From NCBI GenBank assembly GCA_021324455.1, contig JAJPJA010000117.1:1-43381 (forward strand): a stretch of DNA of 43,381 nucleotides. The letters run 5' to 3'. Positions 17,168-24,709 of this stretch are shown in pieces (positions within the stretch are counted from its first letter, which is position 1; every line of letters starts with the position of its first letter). The notes under the pieces are model-generated. The model had not been told where the DNA came from, made no database searches, and was given only the letters and a program-made list of their open reading frames with translations. Made by a program: the position numbers and the translations under genes. This stretch comes from Pseudomonadota bacterium (GTDB lineage Bacteria; Desulfobacterota; Binatia; Binatales; Binataceae).

Positions 17168-17766
17168 TCGTCTGGACTGGATTTCCCTGATCGACCTTGG
17201 CGTCGGGCCGGCTCCAGCCTGCCCGCCATCCGCGCCACTGCCAGCTTGAGTTCCCCGCTCACCTCCGCGGTTTTGATTCCGCCGGCGCCTTCGCGTGCGA
17301 TGACCACGATTGCGCTGCCGGGGGGCAGCATCGGTTTCAGTTCGAGCCGGAAGCTCTCGCGCAGCCGCCGCTTGGTGCGGTTGCGTACGACCGCGTTGCC
17401 AATTCGGCGCGAAACCGACGTTCCCAGCCGCGCCGCGTCATGTGCGGAGAGCCTGGCCAAATAAACGACAAAATGAGGAGTCTGAAACCGCAATCCGTCA
17501 CGGCGTACGCGCAGGAAGTCGGCCTTGCGCCGCAGGCGATGGACCTTGCCAAAAGCGGCGCCGGGAACCCTGAAGCGGGTGTCGGAACGGCGGCCTACCC
17601 GGGCTGTTTGGACGGGATCGATACAGTCAGGCGGCGACGACCCTTGTTGCGCCGCCGTTTGAGCACACGGCGTCCGCCGGGCGACGCCATCCGGGCGAGG
17701 AAGCCGTGGGTCCGCTTTCGCCGCCGATTGCTGGGTTGATAAGTACGTTTCATCTTTATGTATCAA
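17164..17766 (-). CDS. rnpA: Ribonuclease P protein component, long form overlapping rpmH
   Basis: RnpA is the protein subunit of RNase P, which matures tRNA 5' ends. The normal domain covers about residues 72-190: [18 protein letters not shown], then the signature block with [17 protein letters not shown]. Upstream of this domain the only ATG, GTG or TTG codon in frame is TTG at 17766; the next is TTG within the domain itself (RRDGLRF). If TTG17766 is used, the protein has 200 residues and an N-terminal extension of about 70 residues read from the same DNA as rpmH in another frame. Thermus RnpA is known to be made this way. The alternative is a non-standard start (ATC or CTG) inside. The gene is certain; the start is not. 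Confidence 0.9.
   Translation of the reverse strand: MIHKDETYLSTQQSAAKADPRLPRPDGVARRTPCAQTAAQQGSSPPDCIDPVQTARVGRRSDTRFRVPGAAFGKVHRLRRKADFLRVRRDGLRFQTPHFVVYLARLSAHDAARLGTSVSRRIGNAVVRNRTKRRLRESFRLELKPMLPPGSAIVVIAREGAGGIKTAEVSGELKLAVARMAGRLEPARRQGRSGKSSPDE
17595..17753 (-). CDS. rpmH: 50S ribosomal protein L34
   Basis: The 52-residue, strongly basic product begins [20 protein letters not shown] and continues with [20 protein letters not shown], an unmistakable L34. It has a C-terminal extension of about 8 residues (VSIPSKQPG) compared with the usual 44-46. It lies wholly inside the long rnpA frame, shifted by one base. No strong Shine-Dalgarno precedes the ATG; the leader shows only AAGAA. A perfect TATAAT on the same strand lies 43 bases upstream and is the probable promoter of the rpmH-rnpA-yidD-yidC-jag operon. 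Confidence 0.96.
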   Translation of the reverse strand: MKRTYQPSNRRRKRTHGFLARMASPGGRRVLKRRRNKGRRRLTVSIPSKQPG

Positions 17767-17795
17767 TTCTTGCAGCTGCCTGCGCCGGCAACTCC

Positions 17796-17801
17796 ATTAT
17801 A
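17796..17801 (-). promoter_or_regulatory. -10 element of the rpmH operon promoter
   Basis: Read on the minus strand this is an exact TATAAT. It would start transcription near 17789, giving a leader of about 36 bases before rpmH and about 23 before TTG17766. The -35 position holds T-rich sequence (TTTTTC) unlike TTGACA, so an activator or an extended contact may be involved. Confidence 0.6.
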
Positions 17802-17815
17802 ATTTGAAGTCGGCC

Positions 17816-17831
17816 TCCGAAAAAATTCGGA
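17816..17831. promoter_or_regulatory. Perfect palindrome over the rpmH -35 region
   Basis: TCCGAA (17816-17821) and TTCGGA (17826-17831) are exact inverted arms around AAAA. The element covers the expected -35 position of the rpmH promoter. A third TCCGAA lies at 17869-17874. It could be an operator; no binding protein is suggested by the sequence. Confidence 0.35.
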
Positions 17832-18017
17832 TGGCTGTCGCACAAATCCGGGCCAACTCCGCCGAGTCTCCGAATTTTACGCGGACCCGGCAAGGTGGAC
17901 AATCACCCACCGCTCAATGCAACCACACCACATCGTACCGCGCAAGGCGCAACGATGCGGCCGCCTCGGCCTCGACCGCCGGGCGCACGATAATTGGACG
18001 GCCGGACTATTCCGGGA

Positions 18018-18347
18018 TCAGGAGCGCGTTCCGCCCTTCAATTCGCGTTCCGCGGTCAGCCAGTCTTCCAGGTGATGGCCGTGCTTATATCCACGCCGCA
18101 CGAACAATTCATAAGCGCGCTGCCGAATCAGTTCATGTGCGGGTTCGGCCCCAAGAGGCTCAGGTGTCGGAAGGTGCGCGGCGCCGTTGGCTTTGGTTTC
18201 CACGGCCGCGCTGGAAATCGCAATCGGTTCCGGCGCGACGGTGGCCTTGTGTTCGCTGCTCTTGCGAGACCTCGACCCGCTCTTCTTCTCTTTCGGCTGT
18301 TTCGGCTCTTTGGACTTCAACTTCAAAACCTCCTCATCCACCGCCAT
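18018..18347 (-). CDS. DUF2934-domain small charged protein
   Basis: The 109-residue product starts with a Lys/Ser/Glu-rich disordered half (residues 1-70) and ends with a compact block, RQRAYELFVRRGYKHGHHLE followed by DWLTAERELK. That block is the DUF2934 domain, a short helical segment of unknown function found in many soil and deltaproteobacterial genomes. It sits alone between the divergent rpmH and mnmE blocks, on the rpmH strand. The ATG at 18347 lacks an obvious ribosome site. Whether it is co-regulated with rpmH cannot be told; the 250-base gap makes a shared transcript unlikely. Confidence 0.75.
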   Translation of the reverse strand: MAVDEEVLKLKSKEPKQPKEKKSGSRSRKSSEHKATVAPEPIAISSAAVETKANGAAHLPTPEPLGAEPAHELIRQRAYELFVRRGYKHGHHLEDWLTAERELKGGTRS

Positions 18348-18609
18348 ATTGATGATAAGAGTGCGCCAACCCGATGCTCATTGGAGCGTCATTTGACGCC
18401 TTGCAGTGGAAGCAAACCATCCCAGTCCTGTTAAATTTGTAGCGTTTTCCGGGCGTCTTGATAAGACCAAAACCTCTACCGGATGGCAAAATTTACGACC
18501 ATGACGAGGTGGAGCAATTACTATACCGCACGCCTGGCGGTTTCCCGCCCGGCCCGGCCGATGGCATACTGGTAATTCGAAATCGCCGCGTCTGCAAAGA
18601 ACTCACCTT

Positions 18610-19989
18610 ATGTACGTACAGGACACGATTGTCGCGCCCGCGACAGCGCCGGGCGTCGGCGCAGTCGCGATCATTCGCCTCTCGGGTCCGCGGGCGACCG
18701 CGATCCTGCGATCGATCTGGCGGCCGCAAAGCGCCGTCGCATTGCGGCCGCGCCGCCTTTATCTCGGCGACATTCGCGACCCGGCCTCAGGCGCGGCCGT
18801 CGACCGCGCGATGGCCGTGATAATGCCCGGTCCGCACAGCCTGACCGGAGAGGATGTTGCCGAACTGCATTGTCATGGCGGAGCCTTTCTGGTCCGGCGC
18901 GTTCTGGGTCTGGCGATGAGCCAGGGGGCGCGGATGGCGGAGCGGGGGGAATTCAGCCGGCGCGCCTTTCTCAATGGACGGCTCGACCTGACCGCTGCGG
19001 AGGCGGTTGCCGATTTGGTCGCGGCGCGCGGAGAGACCGCCCTCGCGCAGGCCCTGGCGCATCTGAACGGCGCCCTGGCGCAGCGAGTATCCGGCTTGCG
19101 CGAGCGGCTGATTGCGGTCGCCGCGCATCTGGAGGTTGAGATCGATTTCAGCGAGGAGGATATCGCGCTGCCGCCCCGCGGCGAGCTGGCGCGGCGCCTC
19201 GCGCAGGTGCGCCAGGACGTTGCCGCGCTGCATGACAGCTTTGCCCGCGGCCGCCTGATGCGCACAGGGGCCCGCGCCGCGATTATCGGCAAACCCAACG
19301 CCGGCAAATCCAGCGTGCTCAATCTGCTGCTCGGCGTGGAACGGGCCATCGTCACCCCCATCCCCGGAACCACCCGCGATGTGATTGAAGATACGATCCA
19401 CGCCGGACCCTATCCGCTGGTAATCCAGGACACCGCCGGCGTGCGCGCCGGCGCCGACGAGGTCGAGCGGATTGGAATCCAGCGCACCCTGGCGCATGCC
19501 GCTGACGCCGATTTGCTGATTGCCGTGTTCGACGCGGCGCGTCCGATCGAATCCGAAGACCTGCGCGTGATCGAATTGTGCCGCGAACGGCCAGGCGTCG
19601 CATTGCTCAACAAAAGCGATCTGCCCGCCGCATTCGGCCCCGGCGACCTGGGAACGCATGGCCTGAGCATGCCGGTGGTGAAAATCTCGGCCCTGCGCGG
19701 GGACGGGGTGCAGGCCTTGCGGCAAGCTCTGACTGAAGCGGCGGAAGCGATTGCCGGAGACCATCGGGGCGACACTGTCGCGATTTCACGCGAGCGGCAT
19801 CGCCAGGCGTTGGCGCACGCGATGGCCGCGCTCGACGCCGCCCACGACAGCATCATGCGCTCGATGCCGCCGGAAATCGTGGCGGTGGATATCGGTATCG
19901 CCGCCGACGCGCTGGCGTCGATCAGCGGCCAGGTGACGACCGAGGACGTGCTGGACGCGATCTTCCGCGAGTTCTGTATCGGTAAGTAG
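18610..19989 (+). CDS. mnmE: tRNA modification GTPase MnmE
   Basis: MnmE, with MnmG, makes 5-carboxymethylaminomethyl-uridine at tRNA position 34. The N-terminal folate-binding domain begins DTIVAPATAPGVGAVAIIRL and holds the LTGEDVAELHCHGG block. The inserted Ras-like G domain shows G1 GKPNAGKSS, G2 around IPGTTRDVIED, G3 DTAGVR and G4 NKSD. The C-terminus is the canonical FCIGK, with the functional Cys. The 459-residue length is normal. It opens the plus-strand mnmE-mnmG-rsmG-parA-parB row. Confidence 0.98.
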   Translation: MYVQDTIVAPATAPGVGAVAIIRLSGPRATAILRSIWRPQSAVALRPRRLYLGDIRDPASGAAVDRAMAVIMPGPHSLTGEDVAELHCHGGAFLVRRVLGLAMSQGARMAERGEFSRRAFLNGRLDLTAAEAVADLVAARGETALAQALAHLNGALAQRVSGLRERLIAVAAHLEVEIDFSEEDIALPPRGELARRLAQVRQDVAALHDSFARGRLMRTGARAAIIGKPNAGKSSVLNLLLGVERAIVTPIPGTTRDVIEDTIHAGPYPLVIQDTAGVRAGADEVERIGIQRTLAHAADADLLIAVFDAARPIESEDLRVIELCRERPGVALLNKSDLPAAFGPGDLGTHGLSMPVVKISALRGDGVQALRQALTEAAEAIAGDHRGDTVAISRERHRQALAHAMAALDAAHDSIMRSMPPEIVAVDIGIAADALASISGQVTTEDVLDAIFREFCIGK

Positions 19990-20055
19990 AAATATTATAT
20001 ATTTTGTAAAATCCAGGGGAGGCGGGCGGCGGCGGCCTCCGGCTGATGCCCGCCT
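19990..20055 (+). other. AT-rich tract and hairpin between mnmE and mnmG
   Basis: Bases 19990-20012 are 22 of 23 A/T, very unlike the surrounding GC-rich DNA. Just after, AGGCGGGC (20020-20027) pairs with GCCCGCCT (20048-20055), followed by TTTCC. The hairpin may be a terminator or attenuator after mnmE. The AT tract could form an easily melted site, but no DnaA boxes flank it. Confidence 0.4.
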
Positions 20056-20095
20056 TTCCAGCCACTCGCCCTCGATGCATAATCGGTCAACTGCT

Positions 20096-21979
20096 ATGAG
20101 TTACGACGTAATCGTAGTCGGTGCCGGGCATGCCGGAATCGAAGCGGCCCTGGCCGCGGCGCGGATGGGTGCCCGCTGCCTGATGCTGACGCTCAACCTG
20201 GACCATATCGGTCAGATGTCCTGCAATCCCGCCATCGGCGGTATCGGCAAGGGGCACCTGGTGCGGGAAATCGACGCTTTAGGCGGCGAGATGGCGCTGG
20301 CGATCGACGAAACTGGAATCCAGTTCCGCTTCCTCAATACGCGCAAGGGACCGGCGGTGCGGGCGCGGCGCGCGCAGGCCGACAAGGCCGCCTACCGCTC
20401 GCGCATGAAGCGCGTGATGGAATCTTCGGCCAACCTGACGGTGCGGCAGGCCAGCGTCGAGCGGCTGCTGATGGACGGAGCGCGGGTGCGCGGCGTGGAG
20501 TCGCAAATCGGAGAAGAATTCGAGGCGCCCGCGGTGATTCTGACCACGGGAACGTTTTTGAAGGGACTGGTCCATATCGGGCTCAGAAATTATTCGGCGG
20601 GACGCGCGGGAGACTTCGCCGCGATGGGTCTGAGTGAGCATCTGGCCCAACTGGGTTTCAGAATCGGCCGCCTCAAGACCGGGACCTGTCCGCGGCTGGA
20701 CGGCCGTACGATCGATTACTCCGGGCTGGAGGTGCAGCCGGGCGACGATCCGCCGCCGCCGTTTTCGTTCCGCACCGCGAAAATCCTGCAGGAACAGATC
20801 CCGTGTCATCTGACCTTTACCAACGCCCGCACCCACGAGATCATCCGCGGCGGGTTGGACCGCTCGCCGATGTACTCCGGCGTGATTCAAAGCCGGGGAC
20901 CGCGCTACTGTCCGTCAGTGGAGGACAAGGTGGTGCGTTTCGCCGACAAGGAGCGGCATCAGATTTTTTTGGAGCCCGAGGGGCGCGACACGGTCGAGGT
21001 GTATCCCAACGGCCTGTCAACCAGTTTGCCCCTGGACATCCAGCTGCGGATGGTCCGGTCAATCAAGGGGCTGGAGAACGCCGAGATAATGCGCCCCGGG
21101 TACGCGATCGAATACGACTTCAGCGATCCCACCCAACTCGAGCCGTCGCTGGAGACCAGGCTGGTCAAAGGGCTGTTCTTCGCCGGCCAGATCAACGGTA
21201 CCACCGGGTACGAAGAGGCGGGGGCGCAGGGGCTGATTGCCGGTATTAACGCTGCTTTGGCGGTGCGCGGGGAGCCTCCCGTGATACTGCGGCGCGACCA
21301 GGCGTACATCGGCGTGATGATTGACGATTTGGTCACGCGCGGAATCGGCGGCGAACCGTATCGGATGTTCACGTCGCGGGCCGAATACCGCCTGCTGCTG
21401 CGTGAGGATAACGCCGATCGCCGCCTGGGTGCGCTGGCACAGCGGCTGGGCCTGATGAATAGCGAAAGCGCGGCGCGTACGGCACGCAAATCGGCCCAGG
21501 TGGCCGCGGAGCGCGCGCGGCTGGCCAAAATTCTGATTGCGGATACCGAGCAGGTGAATTCGATTCTGCAGGCGGCGGGGTCGGCCCCGATTCAGCATCC
21601 GGTATATGCCGAGGAACTGCTGAAACGGCCGGAACTATCGTATCGCACGGTGCTGGCGATGGCCGGATTGGAAAGTGGTTTGGCCGAGGATGAGGCCGCG
21701 GAACTCGAGATCGAGGTCAAATATGAAGGCTACGTCCGGCGCCAGGCTGAGGCGGTGGAGCGGTTTCGCCGGCTGGACCAGACTTTGATCCCCGCGTGGA
21801 TCGATTATATGACGGTGCCGGGGCTTTCGACCGAGGTGCGGGAGCGGCTGGCGAGGGTCAAGCCGCATTCGCTGGGCCAGGCGTCGCGGATGCCGGGGAT
21901 TACGCCGGCGGCGATCTCGCTGCTGGCGGTGTATTTGAAAGGTGCGGGCCGCTCGGACCGCCCCGGCACCGATGCCTGA
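20096..21979 (+). CDS. mnmG: tRNA uridine-5-carboxymethylaminomethyl modification enzyme MnmG
   Basis: This FAD enzyme is the partner of MnmE (formerly GidA). The Rossmann FAD motif VVGAGHAGIEAALAAARMG opens the protein, followed by the family signature blocks MSCNPAIGGIGKGHLVREID and FRFLNTRKGPAVRARRAQ. QINGTTGYEEAGAQGLIAG and MFTSRAEYRLLLREDNAD are also MnmG blocks. The C-terminal helical domain that binds tRNA and MnmE is complete. I chose the ATG at 20096; an in-frame ATG at 20075 would add seven residues. Total length 627 is standard. Confidence 0.98.
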   Translation: MSYDVIVVGAGHAGIEAALAAARMGARCLMLTLNLDHIGQMSCNPAIGGIGKGHLVREIDALGGEMALAIDETGIQFRFLNTRKGPAVRARRAQADKAAYRSRMKRVMESSANLTVRQASVERLLMDGARVRGVESQIGEEFEAPAVILTTGTFLKGLVHIGLRNYSAGRAGDFAAMGLSEHLAQLGFRIGRLKTGTCPRLDGRTIDYSGLEVQPGDDPPPPFSFRTAKILQEQIPCHLTFTNARTHEIIRGGLDRSPMYSGVIQSRGPRYCPSVEDKVVRFADKERHQIFLEPEGRDTVEVYPNGLSTSLPLDIQLRMVRSIKGLENAEIMRPGYAIEYDFSDPTQLEPSLETRLVKGLFFAGQINGTTGYEEAGAQGLIAGINAALAVRGEPPVILRRDQAYIGVMIDDLVTRGIGGEPYRMFTSRAEYRLLLREDNADRRLGALAQRLGLMNSESAARTARKSAQVAAERARLAKILIADTEQVNSILQAAGSAPIQHPVYAEELLKRPELSYRTVLAMAGLESGLAEDEAAELEIEVKYEGYVRRQAEAVERFRRLDQTLIPAWIDYMTVPGLSTEVRERLARVKPHSLGQASRMPGITPAAISLLAVYLKGAGRSDRPGTDA

Positions 21980-21985
21980 TCGGAT

Positions 21986-22001
21986 GGTTTCACGTGAAAC
22001 A
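21986..22001. promoter_or_regulatory. parS site 1
   Basis: GGTTTCACGTGAAACA matches the bacterial parS consensus TGTTTCACGTGAAACA at 15 of 16 positions and contains the full 14-base palindrome. It is the expected binding site for ParB, encoded 1.8 kb downstream. Confidence 0.95.
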
Positions 22002-22004
22002 TCG

Positions 22005-22020
22005 GGTTTCACGTGAAACG
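22005..22020. promoter_or_regulatory. parS site 2
   Basis: GGTTTCACGTGAAACG matches the parS consensus at 14 of 16 positions with an intact 14-base palindrome. Its centre is 19 bases from that of site 1, just under two helical turns, so both sites face nearly the same side of the DNA. Confidence 0.95.
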
Positions 22021-22152
22021 AAAATCCACAGCGGCGCAGGGAATATAGCCAGCTCGATAAAGTACGCGGCCGGTGGGTTGCCCGCCTCTGGGCCGATCCG
22101 GAAAACCAGTTTAGAGCCCGGTTTAAACCTGATGGAAAATTCGAGGCGTCAG

Positions 22153-22815
22153 ATGGAGATCGGCGCGGCGCTTGAGATCTATCGCTCCGATCCGGCTGTG
22201 GCCAGGATACTGAACCAGCCGTTTCAACGACGCATGCAGGCATTTGCCGCCCTGCTGGCTCTTTGGGGCTCCCGGATAAACCTGACTGCCCATCCTGACG
22301 ATCCCACCGAAGTAGCATTCCATATTGTGGACAGCCTGATGCCGCTGTGTATCGTGCCGCAAGCGTTCGGGGCGGGGAAACGCGTTTTGGATTTCGGCAG
22401 CGGGGCCGGGTTTCCCGGGTTGATTCTGGCCAGCGGATGCGCCGCGCATTTTACTCTGGCCGAGGCGCGGCGGAAAAAAACCAGTTTTCTCCGAATCGCC
22501 GTTGCCGAACTCCAGTTGGACAACGTCGATATCCTCGCGACCCGGCTTGACGCCGCGGCGTTGCAGCCCGAATTCGACGTTGCAGTCTCCCGCGCCTCGG
22601 GTCCGGCGACTGGTTTCCATGCCGTCGCCGGCGCCGCATTGCGGCCCGCCGGCCTCGCGCTGCTCTACTCAACGCCGTCGCAACGGCTGGAGCTGGCGGC
22701 AGCCAGGATGTGCGGTCTGGTCAATTATCGCCGCCGTCCGTACTCACTCAGGCGCGGCCACGAAAGCGTGAACCGCGTTCTCGCGCTGTGGGACGCCTGC
22801 GGAAAACCTGCTTAA
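22153..22815 (+). CDS. rsmG: 16S rRNA (guanine(527)-N7)-methyltransferase RsmG
   Basis: RsmG (GidB) uses S-adenosylmethionine to methylate G527 of 16S rRNA; its loss gives low-level streptomycin resistance in several bacteria. The family opening INLTAHPDDPTEVAFHIVDS and the SAM site VLDFGSGAGFPGLILA are present, followed by EARRKKTSFLR. The ATG at 22153 has GAGG six bases upstream and gives 220 residues; the ATG at 22132 is in frame and would add seven. The C-terminal part diverges more than the core. It lies between the tandem parS sites and parA. Confidence 0.93.
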   Translation: MEIGAALEIYRSDPAVARILNQPFQRRMQAFAALLALWGSRINLTAHPDDPTEVAFHIVDSLMPLCIVPQAFGAGKRVLDFGSGAGFPGLILASGCAAHFTLAEARRKKTSFLRIAVAELQLDNVDILATRLDAAALQPEFDVAVSRASGPATGFHAVAGAALRPAGLALLYSTPSQRLELAAARMCGLVNYRRRPYSLRRGHESVNRVLALWDACGKPA

Positions 22816-22850
22816 TTCACAGTCGTTTTTCTGTTCCATTGCGCCTGCTT

Positions 22851-22880
22851 TTGATTCTGCGCCGAGTTCCGGCGTACAAT
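22851..22880 (+). promoter_or_regulatory. Candidate promoter for parA-parB
   Basis: TTGATT (22851-22856) and TACAAT (22875-22880) are separated by 18 bases, close to sigma-70 consensus. Transcription would start near 22887, about 57 bases before the parA start. Confidence 0.5.
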
Positions 22881-22943
22881 CGCGGCAATTGAAAGCGGTG
22901 GGGTTTCAGGCGCCGCTCTTTTGGATGGTGTGGGAGGTCGGAC

Positions 22944-23777
22944 GTGGGTCGTGTAGTTGCTATTGCCAACCAAAAGGGTGGCGTGGGCAAGACCACCACC
23001 GCCATCAATCTGGCCGTCGCCCTGGCCGACCTCAAGCTGCGGGTGCTGCTGATCGACCTCGACCCGCAGGGCAACGCCACCTCCGGCGTTGATTCGCGGC
23101 GCGAACTGAGCGGCCCCAAAACTGCCTCATCCCGCACCATGTACGACGTCCTCATTGGACGGGCACAGCTGATTGACGTGTTGCGGCCCGTGCGCCACTT
23201 CCTGTTTCTGGCCCCGGCCAGCACCGATTTGGTGGGCGCCGAAGTGGAATTGGCCGCGATGGAAGGGCGGGAGCGGATGCTTGCGGCGGCAGTCAATACC
23301 GTGGTTCAGAATTATAACTACGTTTTGATCGACACGCCGCCCTCGCTCGGCCTGCTCACCCTCAACGCCCTGGTTGCCGCGCAATCGGTCCTGGTACCGA
23401 TGCAATGCGAGTACTATGCCCTCGAAGGGCTGACATCGCTGATGGGCACCATCCGGCGCATCAATGGATCGCTCAACCCGCAGCTGCGGCTGGAAGGCTT
23501 GGTGCTGACCATGTTCGACGGCCGCAATCGCCTGAGCCACGAGGTGGCCAACGAGGTGCGGCAGCATTTCGCGTCCGAGGTCTTCTCCAGCGTGATTCCG
23601 CGCAGTGTCCGGCTGTCGGAAAGTCCCAGCCACGGGCTTTCCGTGCTGGAATACGACGGGAAATCGGTGGGTGCGCAGAGCTATCGCGCGCTGGCACAAG
23701 AATTAGTACGAAAAAATGGTCAAAAGGTAAATTTGGATAATCAAAGCCAAGGTGGCGGCCCGCCCGCGGCGGGTTGA
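22944..23777 (+). CDS. parA: Chromosome partitioning ATPase ParA (Soj)
   Basis: ParA is a dimerising ATPase that moves ParB-parS complexes over the nucleoid. The deviant Walker A KGGVGKTTTAINLAVAL is at residues 11-27, LIDLDPQGNATSGV carries the A' motif, and YVLIDTPPSLGLLTLNAL the Walker B. There is no N-terminal DNA-binding extension, so this is the small chromosomal (type Ia-like Soj) form of 277 residues. The GTG start has GGGAGG six bases upstream. parB follows after 25 bases. Confidence 0.97.
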   Translation: MGRVVAIANQKGGVGKTTTAINLAVALADLKLRVLLIDLDPQGNATSGVDSRRELSGPKTASSRTMYDVLIGRAQLIDVLRPVRHFLFLAPASTDLVGAEVELAAMEGRERMLAAAVNTVVQNYNYVLIDTPPSLGLLTLNALVAAQSVLVPMQCEYYALEGLTSLMGTIRRINGSLNPQLRLEGLVLTMFDGRNRLSHEVANEVRQHFASEVFSSVIPRSVRLSESPSHGLSVLEYDGKSVGAQSYRALAQELVRKNGQKVNLDNQSQGGGPPAAG

Positions 23778-23802
23778 GGCGGTATAGGCAGGAGGAATCA
23801 TT

Positions 23803-24708
23803 ATGACTCGCAGACCCTTGGGACGCGGCCTCGGCGCTCTGATCGGAGGCGCCGTCAACGACCAGATCGCGGACACCGCTCCATCCAACTTTATCGACCT
23901 GCCGCTGAGCCGGATCGTGCCCTCGCCCTTTCAGCCGCGGCGTCATTTCGATTCGGAACGCCTGCGCGAGCTGGCCGACGCGATCCGCGCCCAGGGCGTG
24001 ATCGAACCGCTGGTGGTGCGCTCGTTGCCGCAGGCGGGACCGGGTGGTGCGCTCTACGAACTGATTGCGGGTGAACGGCGCCTGCGCGCGGCCCGGGAGG
24101 CCGGTCTGGACACGGTTCCCGTGGTGGTGCGCGACTTCGACGATCGCACCGCGCTGGAAGTGTCGCTGGTGGAAAATCTGGCCCGTGAAGACCTCAACTC
24201 GATCGACGAAGCGCGCGGCCTGACGCGCCTGGCGCAGGAGTTCGCGCTCAGTCATGAGCAAATCGCGCAGCGTATCGGCAAGAGCCGCCCTTACGTCAGC
24301 AATACGATGCGCCTGCTGGATCTGCCTGAGCCGGTGCTGCAGATGGTGGAGCGCGGGGAGCTGACCGCGGGGCAGGTGCGTCCGCTGCTGGCGCTGCCAA
24401 CCCAGGAGGCGCGCACCGCGGCGGCGCGCGATATCCTCCGGCGCGGTATTTCCGCACGCGGCGCCGAGGATCTGTCGCGCCAGCGCCATGCTCAAGGCAA
24501 AACTTCCACCCCGCGGCCCGACGTTCATCTGCAGGCCCTGGTGGATACCCTGCAGCGCGCCCTCAAACGCAAGGTGCGCGTGGTCCGCGGCCGCGGCCAG
24601 GCGCCCGGCCGGGTGGAGATCGAATTTTACAATGACGACGACCTGACCGGACTGGCGGCGATGCTGTCGGGTCAGAGCAACGGCCATTCGCGCCTGTCCG
24701 CGTCCTGA
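23803..24708 (+). CDS. parB: Chromosome partitioning CTPase/DNA-binding protein ParB (Spo0J)
   Basis: ParB binds parS and spreads as a CTP-dependent clamp. The N-terminus has the ParA-stimulating basic segment RRPLGRGLGALIGG. The CTP-binding domain shows IVPSPFQPRRHFD and the GERRLRAA motif. The helix-turn-helix region (about residues 145-200) contains EQIAQRIGKSRPYVSNTMRL, and a dimerisation domain ends the 301-residue protein. A GGAGG ribosome site precedes the ATG. The two parS sites at 21986-22020 are its likely targets. A FecR-domain gene starts one base after the stop. Confidence 0.98.
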   Translation: MTRRPLGRGLGALIGGAVNDQIADTAPSNFIDLPLSRIVPSPFQPRRHFDSERLRELADAIRAQGVIEPLVVRSLPQAGPGGALYELIAGERRLRAAREAGLDTVPVVVRDFDDRTALEVSLVENLAREDLNSIDEARGLTRLAQEFALSHEQIAQRIGKSRPYVSNTMRLLDLPEPVLQMVERGELTAGQVRPLLALPTQEARTAAARDILRRGISARGAEDLSRQRHAQGKTSTPRPDVHLQALVDTLQRALKRKVRVVRGRGQAPGRVEIEFYNDDDLTGLAAMLSGQSNGHSRLSAS

Positions 24709-24709
24709 A

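Noticed and set aside
17767..18609. Origin of replication beside rpmH
   Set aside because: No cluster of DnaA boxes or AT-rich repeats was found in the gaps between rpmH, the DUF2934 gene and mnmE; only isolated 7-of-9 matches occur.
22813..22821. TAATTCACA near the rsmG stop as a DnaA box
   Set aside because: It has one mismatch to the relaxed consensus, stands alone, and includes the stop codon.
23473..24687. Open frame of 404 codons on the minus strand
   Set aside because: It is a shadow of parB and the end of parA, without motifs.
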